From positions 3,075,001-3,139,000 of the forward strand of contig NZ_AP025667.1 in assembly GCF_022846655.1 (NCBI RefSeq): a DNA stretch of 64,000 nt. The letters are read 5' to 3'. Under the pieces are notes generated by a model. That model ran no database searches. It worked only from the letters and a program-made list of their open reading frames with translations, and was not told the origin of the DNA. The stretch comes from Streptomyces seoulensis (GTDB lineage Bacteria > Actinomycetota > Actinomycetes > Streptomycetales > Streptomycetaceae). The translations under genes and the position numbers were made by a program. Positions 25,808-33,898 of the stretch are shown here, piece after piece (the first letter of the stretch is position 1; every line of letters begins with the position of its first letter).

Positions 25808-27220
25808 GTGACGTCACCCCGCCGCCGCACCTTCCCGCTCGGCCGTGAGGCCGTCCTCGCCACCGTGCCCCTGGCGGTCGCCGCCCTCCTGGGCGCTGCC
25901 GCGCCCCTCGGGTCCGGCACCACCGGCGCCGCGGGAGCGGGCGACCCGTACTTCCCGCTCAGCGGGAACGGCGGCTACGACGTACGCCACTACGACCTCA
26001 CGCTCGGCTACGACACCGGCTCCAGGCATCTCGACGGCACCGCCGTGCTCACCGCCCGCGCCACCCAGCGCCTCAGCCGCTTCGACCTCGACCTGAGCGG
26101 CCTCACCGTCACCTCCGTGCGCGTGGACCGCACCGACGCCCGTTTCACCCGCAAGGGCCAGGAACTCGTCGTCACCCCGAAGAACGCCCTGCGCGAGGGC
26201 CAGGAGTTCAAGGTCACCGTCCGCTACCGGGGCACCCCCAAGCCGATCACCGACCAGGACGGCTCGACCGACGGCTGGATCGCCACCGACGACGGCGCCT
26301 TCGTCGCGGGCCAGCCGCAGGGCGCCATGACCTGGTACCCGGGGAACAACCACCCGCTGGACAAGGCGTCCTACGACTTCACGATCACCGTCCCGAAGGG
26401 CCGTACCGCCGTCGCCAACGGTGTCCTGCGCGAGCAGCGCACCGAGGGCGGCCGCACCACCTTCCGCTGGCACCAGGCCGAGCCGATGGCCGCCTACCTC
26501 GCCACGGCCACCATCGGCACCTTCCAGGTCCGGCGCGCCACCCTGCCCGGCGGCGTCCAGCTCTACGACGCCGTCGACCCCAGGGAGGCCCGCGCCGCCG
26601 ACCCGGTCATGAAGAAGCTGCCCTCGGTGCTGGAGTGGGAGGCCGGACTGTTCGGCCCCTACCCGTACCGCGCCGCCGGCTCCATCGTCGACCACGCCCC
26701 GGACATCGGATACGCCCTGGAGACCCAGACCCGGCCCGTCTACGACTCGGCGCCTGACCTGGACACCCTCGTCCACGAGACCGCCCACCAGTGGTTCGGC
26801 GACTCGGTCGCCCTGACGAAGTGGCAGGACATCTGGCTGAACGAGGGCTTCGCCAGCTACACCGAGTGGCTCTACGAGGAGCAGCACGGCGGCGACAGCG
26901 CCCAGAAGACCTTCGACGCCCTCTACTCCCGCCCCGCCGACGACAGCCTGTGGGCCTACCCGCCCGGCGCCCCCGGCGACGGCGGCAAGCTCTTCGGCAC
27001 GCCCGTCTACGACCGGGGCGCGATGGCCCTGCACGAGCTGCGCAGGACCGTCGGCGACCGGGCCTTCCTCCGCATCCTGCGCGCCTGGGCGTCCGAGCAC
27101 CGCGACGGCCACGGCACGACGGAGCAGTTCACCCGACTGGCGGAGAAGGAGTCCGGGAAGAAGGTCGGCCCGGTGCTGCACACCTGGCTGTACACGAAGG
27201 GCAAGCCGAAGGCCGCCTGA
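25808..27220 (+). CDS. Secreted M1-family metallopeptidase
   Basis: A 470-residue zinc aminopeptidase-type enzyme. The N-terminus has a positively charged start and hydrophobic segment (REAVLATVPLAVAALLGAAA), a signal peptide or anchor. A beta-rich domain (about 45-240) leads to the catalytic domain with H323-E-T-A-H327 and the third zinc ligand E346 (WLNEGFASY), the M1 spacing. The GxMEN exopeptidase loop is replaced by IGYALETQTRP (A-L-E-T), so strict aminopeptidase specificity is uncertain. It is shorter than PepN, lacking the C-terminal helical domains. GTG 25808 has GAGGAG about 6 bases upstream. Convergent with the saccharopine dehydrogenase, 3 bases apart. Confidence 0.87.
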   Translation: MTSPRRRTFPLGREAVLATVPLAVAALLGAAAPLGSGTTGAAGAGDPYFPLSGNGGYDVRHYDLTLGYDTGSRHLDGTAVLTARATQRLSRFDLDLSGLTVTSVRVDRTDARFTRKGQELVVTPKNALREGQEFKVTVRYRGTPKPITDQDGSTDGWIATDDGAFVAGQPQGAMTWYPGNNHPLDKASYDFTITVPKGRTAVANGVLREQRTEGGRTTFRWHQAEPMAAYLATATIGTFQVRRATLPGGVQLYDAVDPREARAADPVMKKLPSVLEWEAGLFGPYPYRAAGSIVDHAPDIGYALETQTRPVYDSAPDLDTLVHETAHQWFGDSVALTKWQDIWLNEGFASYTEWLYEEQHGGDSAQKTFDALYSRPADDSLWAYPPGAPGDGGKLFGTPVYDRGAMALHELRRTVGDRAFLRILRAWASEHRDGHGTTEQFTRLAEKESGKKVGPVLHTWLYTKGKPKAA

Positions 27221-27223
27221 CGG

Positions 27224-28444
27224 TCACTGCTCGCGCAGGCCCCACGGGGAGCCGTACGCGGTCAGCAGGTCGAGGAAGGGACGGGCGGGGAAGGCTTCCG
27301 GGCCCAGCACGCCCGTGCCGGTCCAGGCGCCGGTGGCGAGGAGTTCGAGGGCGACGACCGGGTTCACGGCCGTCTGCCACACCACGGCCTGGCAGCCGTA
27401 CTCGGCCATCGACCACTCGTTGTCGACCACGTGGTACAGGTACACCTCGCGCGGCGCCCCGTCCTTGCTGCCCCGCACCCAGGTGCCCGCGCAGGTCTTG
27501 CCGCGCATCCGGTCGCCCAGCGTCGCCGGGTCGGGCAGGCAGGCGGCGACCACGTCACGCGGGGAGACGGCCACGGCGCCCCCGGCGCCGGGCACGGTCA
27601 CCGGACCGGTGCCGTCCAGCCCCAGCTTGTGCAGCGTCCGCAGGGTCTCGGTGAACTCCCGGCCCAGCCCGTACTTGAAGGTGACCCGCCGCGCGTCCGT
27701 CCAGCGCGGCATCAGCAGCACCTCCTCGTGCTCGACGTTCACGCACTCCACCGGGCCGATGCCCTCGGGGAAGTCGAACACCTCGGGCTCGCTGAACGGC
27801 TCCGTGGTGAACCAGCCGCGTCCGTCCTCGTAGACGACCGGCGGGTTCAGGCACTCCTCGATCGTGGTCCAGATGCTGAAGGAGGGCGCGAAGTCGTAGC
27901 CGTCCACGGTGAGGTTCGCGCCGTCGCGGACGCCGATCTCCTCGACGGAGTCGAAGAGTTCGTCCGCCGCGTACCGGGCGAAGACGTCCGACAGGCCCGG
28001 TTCCACGCCCATGCCCACCAGCGCCAGCGCGCCCGCGCGCTCCCAGTCGCCGGCCAGCGCGAACTGCTCGTCGCCGAGCTTCACCCCGCACTCCTCGTAC
28101 GGCCGCTCGGGGTGCGGCCGGGACAGCGACATGGCCATGTCGACATAGGTGGCCCCGGCCGCGCGGGCGGCGCGGAACAGCGGCATCACGAATCTGGGGT
28201 CGGTCGCGTTGAGCAGCACGTCGCAGCCGTGCCGGGCGAGCAGCGCGGTGACCGCGGCCTCGTCGGCCGCGTCCACCGACTCCGCCCGGAACCGGCCCCC
28301 GTCCGCGCCGAGCGCCGCCACCGCCGCCTCTGCCCGGCCGGGGTCGTGGTCGGCCACCACCATCAGGTCGAAGAACGGACGGCGGGCCGCGATCCGGGTG
28401 ACGGCGGTGCCCACACCACCGGCGCCCACGAGCAGTACACGCAT
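27224..28444 (-). CDS. Saccharopine dehydrogenase-family NAD(P)-dependent oxidoreductase
   Basis: A 406-residue enzyme. The N-terminal Rossmann domain begins MRVLLVGAGGVGTAVTRIAA and continues to the conserved DVLLNATDP strand. The C-terminal domain is of the LYS9/carboxynorspermidine dehydrogenase type. It should make or cleave a secondary amine joining an amino acid to an aldehyde or keto acid, in lysine degradation or a related pathway. ATG 28444 has AGGGAG 8 bases upstream, and an in-frame codon 66 bases earlier is rejected. It is divergent from a TetR gene and lies 1.7 kb from a lysG/lysE pair, which supports a lysine link by context only. Confidence 0.85.
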   Translation of the reverse strand: MRVLLVGAGGVGTAVTRIAARRPFFDLMVVADHDPGRAEAAVAALGADGGRFRAESVDAADEAAVTALLARHGCDVLLNATDPRFVMPLFRAARAAGATYVDMAMSLSRPHPERPYEECGVKLGDEQFALAGDWERAGALALVGMGVEPGLSDVFARYAADELFDSVEEIGVRDGANLTVDGYDFAPSFSIWTTIEECLNPPVVYEDGRGWFTTEPFSEPEVFDFPEGIGPVECVNVEHEEVLLMPRWTDARRVTFKYGLGREFTETLRTLHKLGLDGTGPVTVPGAGGAVAVSPRDVVAACLPDPATLGDRMRGKTCAGTWVRGSKDGAPREVYLYHVVDNEWSMAEYGCQAVVWQTAVNPVVALELLATGAWTGTGVLGPEAFPARPFLDLLTAYGSPWGLREQ

Positions 28445-28510
28445 GACGGAAACTCCCTGCCTGACACGGACGGGAAAACGGGAACGGGACAGGCGCGCCT
28501 TGCCCCGCAT

Positions 28511-28547
28511 CCAACGCGCCGGGCCGCGTTAAGGTCAATGGCGTTGG
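28511..28547. promoter_or_regulatory. Possible operator between saccharopine dehydrogenase and tetR
   Basis: AACGCGCCGGGCCGCGTT (28513-28530) is an imperfect palindrome, and a further GCGTTGG half-site (28541-28547) matches CCAACGC at 28511-28517. Three similar half-sites in a 132-base divergent region suggest binding of the adjacent TetR protein. The GC-rich composition makes chance symmetry more likely than for the AT-rich operators elsewhere in the window. Confidence 0.4.
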
Positions 28548-28576
28548 CATAAGGACTACAGGAGGAGGGCTCCGCC

Positions 28577-29299
28577 GTGCCCAAACCCGTCGTGCCCGAG
28601 GACAAGCGCCGCAGACGCCGCCCCACCCGCAGCGGCACCGTGCTGTCCGAGGAACTGATCGTCACCACCGCGCTGCGCCTGCTCCGGGAGCACGGCAGCG
28701 CCGGGCTCTCCGCGCGCCGCCTCGGCCTGGCCCTGGACTGCGACCCCAGCACCCTCTACCGGTACTTCCGCGGCATGGACGACCTCACCCTGGCCATCGG
28801 GGACGCCCTCATCGGCCAGGCCCTCGACGGCTGGCGGCGCACCGGCCGCTGGCGGGCCGACCTGCGCGCCATCGGCACCCGCATCCACGCCGCCTACCTC
28901 GCCCACCCCCAGGCGGCGCTGCTGACGGCCGGCCGGGTCACCGGTCGCGCCCATGAACTCGCCGTCGACGAGGCCGTCCTCGACGTCCTCGCCCGCGCCG
29001 GGTTCCCGCTGCCCGAGGCGGTGCGGGTCTACCACGCCTTCATCGACCAGACCCTCGCCTTCGCCGCCCTGGACGCCGCCACCCTGGCCCTGCCCAGCGA
29101 CTCCCAGCGCGCCGACGAGGACCAGTGGCACTCCACCTACGCCCGGCTGCCCCGCTCCACCCACCCCCGCATCGCCGAGGCCGCCCCGCTGCTGGCCCGG
29201 CAGATGGTGCACAGCGCCTACCCGACCGCGCTGGAGATGCTGCTGGACAGCGCCGCCGCCCGGCTCAGCGGCGCAGCGCCCGCGCTGCCGTCGCGCTGA
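28577..29299 (+). CDS. TetR/AcrR-family regulator
   Basis: A 240-residue regulator with an Arg-rich N-terminal arm (DKRRRRRPTRSG), a TetR HTH at about residues 25-70 (VTTALRLLREHGSAGLSARR, then DPSTLYRYFRGMDDLT) and a TetR_C-type ligand domain. GTG 28577 has GGAGGAGGG 6-8 bases upstream. Divergent from the saccharopine dehydrogenase, its likely target. Its last 35 bases overlap the 3' end of lysG on the opposite strand (29265-29299), so transcripts of the two regulators are antisense at their ends. Confidence 0.85.
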   Translation: MPKPVVPEDKRRRRRPTRSGTVLSEELIVTTALRLLREHGSAGLSARRLGLALDCDPSTLYRYFRGMDDLTLAIGDALIGQALDGWRRTGRWRADLRAIGTRIHAAYLAHPQAALLTAGRVTGRAHELAVDEAVLDVLARAGFPLPEAVRVYHAFIDQTLAFAALDAATLALPSDSQRADEDQWHSTYARLPRSTHPRIAEAAPLLARQMVHSAYPTALEMLLDSAAARLSGAAPALPSR

Positions 29300-30149
29300 C
29301 CGCCTCGGCCAGTGCCGCCAGCGCGGGGGAGTCCAGCCTCCACTGCTGCCAGTACAGCGCCACGTCCAGCCACCGGCCCGGCGCCAGCGGCACGACCCGG
29401 CCCGCCGCCAGCAGCGGTTCCGCCTGCGCCTCGGGGACCAGGCCCCAGCCGAGTCCGCGCGCCACCGACTGCGCGAACCCCTCCGAGGTCGGCACGTAGT
29501 GCCGCAGCGGGCCCGCGCCCGTCCCGCCGAGCCCGCGTACGAAGACGTCCTGCAGGGCGTCCTTGTCGTCGAAGACCATCACGGGCAGCTCGGCCAGCGC
29601 CGCCGCGAGCGGCCCGGACGGCAGCCGCGCGGCCAGCTCCGGCGCGGCCACCGGCAGGTAGCGCATCCTGCCCAGCGGCCGTACCGAGCAGCCGGGCACC
29701 GGCTCCGCCGACCCCGTCACGGCCGCCATCACCAGCCCTTCGCGCAGCAGCGCCGCCGTGTGCTCCTCGTCCTCCCGGCGCAGCTCGAAACAGAGCCCCG
29801 GCACCACGGTGAGCGCGTCCAGGAACCAGGTCGCCAGCGAGTCGGCGTTCACCGCCACCGACACCCGCGTGGGCTCCCCGGCACCGCTCATCCCCAGCTC
29901 GTCGCGCGCGTCCCGTTCGAGTCGCGCGAGCTGCCGGGCGTAGCGGACCAGGACCGCGCCGGAGTCGGTCGGCCGGACCGGCTTGGTGCGCTGGAGCAGC
30001 ACCCGGCCGGTGCGCTGTTCCAGTGCCTTGATCCGCTGGCTCACTGCCGACGGCGTCACGTGCAGCGCCGCGGCGGCCGCGTCGAAGGTGCCCTCGTCCA
30101 CCACGGCCAGCAGCGTCCGCACCTGCTCAAGGGGCAGCTCGTTCATCAC
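29265..30149 (-). CDS. lysG: LysG/ArgP-type LysR regulator of amino-acid export
   Basis: A 294-residue LysR protein of the LysG/ArgP subgroup. The HTH is at about residues 8-65 (VRTLLAVVDEGTFDAAAAAL, then VTPSAVSQRIKALEQRTGR), and an effector domain that should sense lysine or arginine follows. It is divergent from lysE, the classical arrangement in which LysG with a basic amino acid activates the exporter. On the minus strand TACCAT about 7 bases before GTG 30149 suggests a leaderless transcript, since no Shine-Dalgarno is visible. ATG 30146 is the alternative start. The 3' end overlaps the neighbouring tetR gene by 35 bases. Confidence 0.88.
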   Translation of the reverse strand: MMNELPLEQVRTLLAVVDEGTFDAAAAALHVTPSAVSQRIKALEQRTGRVLLQRTKPVRPTDSGAVLVRYARQLARLERDARDELGMSGAGEPTRVSVAVNADSLATWFLDALTVVPGLCFELRREDEEHTAALLREGLVMAAVTGSAEPVPGCSVRPLGRMRYLPVAAPELAARLPSGPLAAALAELPVMVFDDKDALQDVFVRGLGGTGAGPLRHYVPTSEGFAQSVARGLGWGLVPEAQAEPLLAAGRVVPLAPGRWLDVALYWQQWRLDSPALAALAEAVSATAARALRR

Positions 30150-30152
30150 GAG

Positions 30153-30180
30153 AGCTAATGGTAGTTAAGAATCTTTAGCT
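30153..30180. promoter_or_regulatory. Probable LysG binding site in the lysG-lysE divergent promoter
   Basis: AGCTAA (30153-30158) and TTAGCT (30175-30180) are exact reverse complements 16 bases apart within an AT-rich stretch, in the centre of the short lysG-lysE gap. A TAACGT -10-like element at 30203-30208 ends 7 bases before the lysE ATG, so lysE may also be leaderless and dependent on LysG for lack of a good -35. Confidence 0.6.
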
Positions 30181-30215
30181 GTACGCGTGGTGAGCGAGTC
30201 CCTAACGTCGGGAGC

Positions 30216-30833
30216 ATGAACCACGCGCTCACCGCCGCGGCCGCGGGCTTCGGCACCGGCCTCTCCCTCATCGTCGCCATCGGCGCCCAGAACGCCTTCG
30301 TGCTGCGCCAGGGGGTGCGCCGGCAGGCCGTCCTCGCCGTGGTGGGCATCTGCGCGCTCTCCGACGCCGTGCTCATCGCCCTCGGTGTCGCCGGGGTCGG
30401 CGCGATCGTGGTGGCCTGGCCGGACGCGGTACGGGCGGTCGGCATCGTCGGCGGCGTCTTCCTGCTCTGCTACGGCGCCCTCGCCGTCCGCCGCGTCCTG
30501 CGCCCCGGTACCGGGGGCCTGAGCACGGAGGGCGAGGCAGCCGGCTCGCTGCGGCGCGCGGTGCTGACCTGCCTGGCGATGACCTGGCTCAACCCGCACG
30601 TCTACCTGGACACCGTCTTCCTGGTCGGCTCCCTCGCCGCCGACCGGGGCCCGCTGCGCTGGACCTTCGGCCTGGGCGCCGCGCTGGCCAGCCTGTGCTG
30701 GTTCGCCGCCCTCGGCCTCGGTGCCCGGCTGCTGGGTCGCGTACTGGTCCGGCCCGCCGCCTGGCGGGTGCTGGACGGGCTGGTCGCCGTCACCATGCTC
30801 GGCCTCGGTGCGATGCTGATCATCGGGGCCTGA
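30216..30833 (+). CDS. lysE: LysE/ArgO-family basic amino-acid exporter
   Basis: A 205-residue inner-membrane protein with about six helices, of LysE family size. The N-terminus shows the family signature GTGLSLIVAIGAQNAFVLRQ, and the conserved AMTWLNPHVYLDT stretch lies in the second half. It exports L-lysine and/or L-arginine when intracellular pools rise, for example during growth on peptides. It is divergent from lysG, which should activate it. The near absence of a leader (ATG within about 8 bases of the -10) suggests leaderless translation. Confidence 0.92.
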   Translation: MNHALTAAAAGFGTGLSLIVAIGAQNAFVLRQGVRRQAVLAVVGICALSDAVLIALGVAGVGAIVVAWPDAVRAVGIVGGVFLLCYGALAVRRVLRPGTGGLSTEGEAAGSLRRAVLTCLAMTWLNPHVYLDTVFLVGSLAADRGPLRWTFGLGAALASLCWFAALGLGARLLGRVLVRPAAWRVLDGLVAVTMLGLGAMLIIGA

Positions 30834-30940
30834 GCGAACCCGAGCCGAAGGGACGTGAGGCAAAGGGTTCGGTGTTCGCCGGAAGTTGCTGCGATAGTGA
30901 GGCTCGAAATCGAAAGATGTATCGAGCAACCAGGACCTCC

Positions 30941-32254
30941 GTGGACACGAGCGAGAGCAGCAGCACCGACGCGGGCAGGACCGAGGCGGACAAGGGGGCC
31001 TCGGGAGCCGCCCCGCCCGCACGCGGCTGGCGCCACTGGGCGATGGACACCCGCCCCCTCAGGATTCCGGCCTACCGCCGCCTGTGGTCGTCGACCATCG
31101 TCACCGCCGTCGGCAGCCAGCTGACCGCCGTCGCCGTACCCAAGCAGATCTACGACATCACCGGGTCCTCGGCCTGGGTCGGGTACGCCAGCCTCGCGGG
31201 GCTCGTCCCCCTGGTCGTCTTCGCGCTCTGGGGCGGGGCCGTCGCGGACACCGTGGACCGGCGCAAACTGCTGCTGGTCACCAACACAGGCATCGCGGTG
31301 ACCTCCCTGCTGTTCTGGGCCCAGGCCGTCACCGGACTGGACTCGGTGCCCGTCCTGATGGTGCTGCTCGCCGCCCAGCAGGCGTTCTTCGGCCTCAATC
31401 AGCCCGCCCGCAGCGCCTCCGTCGCCCGGCTGGTCCCGGCCGAGCAACTCCCCGCGGCCAACGCGCTCGGCACCACCGTCATGCAGACCGGCCTGGTCGC
31501 CGGGCCCCTGCTCGCCGGTGTGCTGATCCCCGTCATCGGTCTGCCCGAGCTGTACCTCATCGACGCGATCGCGCTGACCTTCACCGTGTGGGCGGTGTTC
31601 CGGCTGCCCGCCCTGCCGCCGCTCGGCGAGCCCTCCGGCCGCCGCGCCGGGGTCCGGGAGATCGCGGCCGGGTTCCACTACATCGCCGGGCACAAGGTGC
31701 TGCTGCTGTCCTTCCTCGCCGACATCGTCGCCATGGTCCTCGGCATGCCCCGCGCCCTCTTCCCGGAACTGGCCGCGCAGACGTACGGCTCCTGGGACGC
31801 GGGGTTCGCGCTCGGCCTGCTCTTCGCGGCCATGCCGGTCGGCGCGGTGCTCGGCGGCCTGTTCTCCGGCGTGTTCTCGCGGGCCCGCCGCCACGGCTGG
31901 ATGGTCATCGGATCGGTGGTCGGCTGGGGGCTGGCCGTCGTCGGGTTCGGCCTGACCGGCAACCTCTGGGTGGCCGCCGCCTGCCTCGCGGCCGGGGGCG
32001 TGGCCGACATGGTCTCCATGGTCTTCCGGGGCGCGATCCTGCTGTCCGCCGCGACCGACGAGATGCGCGGCCGGATGCAGGGCGTCTTCACCGTGGTCGT
32101 CGCCGGCGGACCCCGCCTCGCCGACGTGCTGCACGGCACCGCCGGGTCCCTCTTCGGCCCCCGCGCCGCCATCGCGGGCGGCGGCGCGCTGGTCGTCGTC
32201 GTGATGCTGGCGCTGGCCGCCGTGACGCCCGCGCTGCGCCGCTACCGGATCTGA
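30941..32254 (+). CDS. MFS transporter, EntS/enterobactin-exporter-like
   Basis: A 437-residue major facilitator with about 12 hydrophobic helices after a polar N-terminal tail (STDAGRTEADKGASGAAPPA). Sequence features such as RLWSSTIVTAVGSQLTAVAV and the motif-A-like GGAVADTVDRRKLLL resemble the EntS/MefA branch of DHA3 exporters. The substrate may be a siderophore or macrolide but is not determined. GTG 30941 has AGGA 5 bases upstream and is preferred to ATG 30917, which lacks a spaced ribosome-binding site. No regulator is linked. Convergent with the cNMP-binding gene. Confidence 0.85.
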   Translation: MDTSESSSTDAGRTEADKGASGAAPPARGWRHWAMDTRPLRIPAYRRLWSSTIVTAVGSQLTAVAVPKQIYDITGSSAWVGYASLAGLVPLVVFALWGGAVADTVDRRKLLLVTNTGIAVTSLLFWAQAVTGLDSVPVLMVLLAAQQAFFGLNQPARSASVARLVPAEQLPAANALGTTVMQTGLVAGPLLAGVLIPVIGLPELYLIDAIALTFTVWAVFRLPALPPLGEPSGRRAGVREIAAGFHYIAGHKVLLLSFLADIVAMVLGMPRALFPELAAQTYGSWDAGFALGLLFAAMPVGAVLGGLFSGVFSRARRHGWMVIGSVVGWGLAVVGFGLTGNLWVAAACLAAGGVADMVSMVFRGAILLSAATDEMRGRMQGVFTVVVAGGPRLADVLHGTAGSLFGPRAAIAGGGALVVVVMLALAAVTPALRRYRI

Positions 32255-32273
32255 CCGGCGGGGGCTCGGGGGG

Positions 32274-32729
32274 CTACAGGGGCGTGCTGCGCCGGATCGC
32301 GTACTGGTCCATCAGCTTGCCGCGCGTCGTCTCCAGCCGGTGGGCCAGGATCTCGGCCACGGTGCGCACCACGGACAGCCCCAGCAGCGGGTCCTCCACG
32401 CACAGCGCGAGCACCGCGGGGCCCTCGAACTCGTAGGCGCGGACGTTGCTGAACGCCACCGCCCCGAAGTCCCACTCGTAGGGCGGGAAAAGCCAGGACC
32501 AGCCGAGCAGGTCACCGGCGCCGAGCGTGGCCACCGTGACGAAACTCCGGGCGGTCACCTGCTGGTCGAGGGAGACCGCGCCCGACCGGATCACCCAGAA
32601 CCGGTCGGCGACGCCGCCCGCGTCGAACACGCGGGTGTCCTCCGGGAAGGAGACCTCCTCGGCCAGCTCCATCAGCCGTTCCCGCTGGGCCTGGGGCAGG
32701 GCGGTCAGCAGTTTGATCGCTTTGGTCAT
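32274..32729 (-). CDS. Stand-alone cyclic nucleotide-binding-domain protein
   Basis: A 151-residue protein formed by one CAP_ED beta-barrel. Strands such as LMELAEEVSFPEDTRVFDAG, WVIRSGAVSLDQ and TLGAGDLLGWSW are clear, followed by a C-terminal helix. No HTH or effector domain is attached, so it is not a Crp-type regulator and may act as a small cNMP- or ligand-binding partner. The phosphate-binding cassette sequence (GDLLGWSWLFPP) departs from the consensus GExxL...RxA, so cAMP binding is doubtful. A similar domain begins the kinase at 17502-18971. Confidence 0.8.
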   Translation of the reverse strand: MTKAIKLLTALPQAQRERLMELAEEVSFPEDTRVFDAGGVADRFWVIRSGAVSLDQQVTARSFVTVATLGAGDLLGWSWLFPPYEWDFGAVAFSNVRAYEFEGPAVLALCVEDPLLGLSVVRTVAEILAHRLETTRGKLMDQYAIRRSTPL

Positions 32730-32848
32730 ACGCGGGGCTCCTCACCGGCGGCCGTTCGGGTGGTTCCCTAAGCCCATTTGAGCCGCTGCCGCCGCAGGGG
32801 GCACCTCGAAGGAGCGTGCGCATGCGGGCACGCCGTGCCACGGGCAGG

Positions 32849-32885
32849 AAAAAGCCCTGGCCGGACGGGGGAAACCAGCCAGGGC
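32849..32885 (-). terminator. Rho-independent terminator on the minus strand
   Basis: GCCCTGGC (32854-32861) pairs with GCCAGGGC (32878-32885) around a 16-base loop, and the minus-strand transcript continues into five Us (32849-32853). It lies about 105 bases downstream of the 32990-33256 gene on the same strand. It is the only terminator here with a clear U tract. Confidence 0.65.
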
Positions 32886-32989
32886 GGTCGGTGCGGAAGC
32901 GCGAAACACACGCGGACACCGGTCCGGGGCGCACCCCGATTTGGGTGAACGATAAACCACAGGTCGGTCACCCCGTAACGGTCTCCGCC

Positions 32990-33256
32990 TCACGTGACGC
33001 GCCTCGCCCCACCCGCGTCCGCCCCCGTACCGCCCCCGGCGTCCACCACATGGCTGCCCGGCGCGACTATCTCCGCCAGCACCCCGGCCACCACCTGGTA
33101 CGTCAGCGCGCGCTCGGTCGCCTCCCGCGCCCGTTCCGGGTCGGTGGCCGTCAGGCTCTGCGCCCGCTCCAGCCACACCCGCTCCTCCTCGGTGGCCAGA
33201 TCCCGGCCCCGCCGGATACGCCGCAACAGTTCATCCGCGTCCACGACATCGCTCAT
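32990..33256 (-). CDS. Small conserved-looking protein of unknown function
   Basis: An 88-residue acidic, helical protein (DELLRRIRRGRDLATEEERV, then TATDPERAREATERALTYQV). ATG 33256 has AGGAG 6 bases upstream, and coding bias is normal, so it is likely real. There is no signal peptide, membrane helix or enzymatic motif; the last 20 residues are Gly/Ala-rich and probably disordered. It is divergent from the anti-sigma/sigma pair at 33410. I do not recognise the family. Confidence 0.65.
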   Translation of the reverse strand: MSDVVDADELLRRIRRGRDLATEEERVWLERAQSLTATDPERAREATERALTYQVVAGVLAEIVAPGSHVVDAGGGTGADAGGARRVT

Positions 33257-33307
33257 GCCGGGCTCCTACCCGCTCAGCGCCCGGTAAAAGGCGCCCGCAC
33301 CCACGGT

Positions 33308-33331
33308 GTTTGACATCGCCGAGAGGGGTCA
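33308..33331 (+). promoter_or_regulatory. SigB-type promoter before the anti-sigma/sigma pair
   Basis: GTTT (33308-33311), 14 bases, then GGGTCA (33326-33331) fits the Streptomyces sigma-B-group pattern GNNT-N14-16-GGGTAY except in the last two positions. It lies about 80 bases ahead of the 33410 start. If real, the sigma factor encoded downstream may drive its own operon. Confidence 0.5.
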
Positions 33332-33409
33332 GCCGCATGGAAGAGACCCCGGCCGTCCGGGCCCCGCCCCGAGGAAAGACCGGGCACCGCGCTAGGGAGG
33401 GACGACACC

Positions 33410-33847
33410 ATGTGCGAGCAGCACGCGACCAGCATCCCGGCCGTGCCTCGGCAGAGCCGCAGGACCATGGCGTACCGACCGGCCGACGCCCGCAGAGCCG
33501 TGCGCCGCGTGGTCACGGAGCGCTGCCGCGACCGGTCGCTGGACTGCGCCGACGAGACCCTTGAAGACGCGCTGCTGGTCGCCTCCGAGCTGACCACCAA
33601 CGCCATCCTGCACGGCGGCGGCATCACCTGCTTCGAGGTCGACGTCGACACCCGCGGCGTTCGCCTCTCGGTGAGCGACCGCAGCGACGAACTCCCCGAC
33701 ACCACGGCCCGGTCGGACGCCGAGGCCGACCGCAGCCGGACCGGCGGCCGGGGCTGGCCCATCGTCAGCCTGCTCGCCCGTGACGTGCGCGTGGCGGGGC
33801 TCCCGCTCGGCGGCAAGTGCGTCACCGCCGTCGTGCCCCTGCGCTGA
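33410..33847 (+). CDS. RsbW-like anti-sigma factor/ATP-binding protein
   Basis: A 145-residue GHKL ATPase-fold protein. The N box is intact (LLVASELTTNAILHGGG), G1 appears as VSDRSDELP, and G2 is the weaker GGRGWPIVSLLA. Such proteins bind SigB-type sigma factors as anti-sigma factors or act as serine kinases on anti-anti-sigma partners. ATG 33410 has GGGAGGG 6 bases upstream. The sigma gene starts 51 bases downstream and is the obvious partner. No anti-anti-sigma (STAS) gene is nearby. A SigB-like promoter at 33308-33331 suggests autoregulation. Confidence 0.82.
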   Translation: MCEQHATSIPAVPRQSRRTMAYRPADARRAVRRVVTERCRDRSLDCADETLEDALLVASELTTNAILHGGGITCFEVDVDTRGVRLSVSDRSDELPDTTARSDAEADRSRTGGRGWPIVSLLARDVRVAGLPLGGKCVTAVVPLR

Positions 33848-33898
33848 ACACCGGCGCCTCACCGGCCGCGCCCCCACCCCCGTCAGGAGCGCCCGTCC

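Noticed and set aside
30902..30927. GCTCGA and TCGAGC as an operator before the MFS gene at 30941
   Set aside because: Only 6-bp arms with a 14-base spacer in GC-rich DNA, no adjacent regulator and no clear promoter overlap. Too weak to call.
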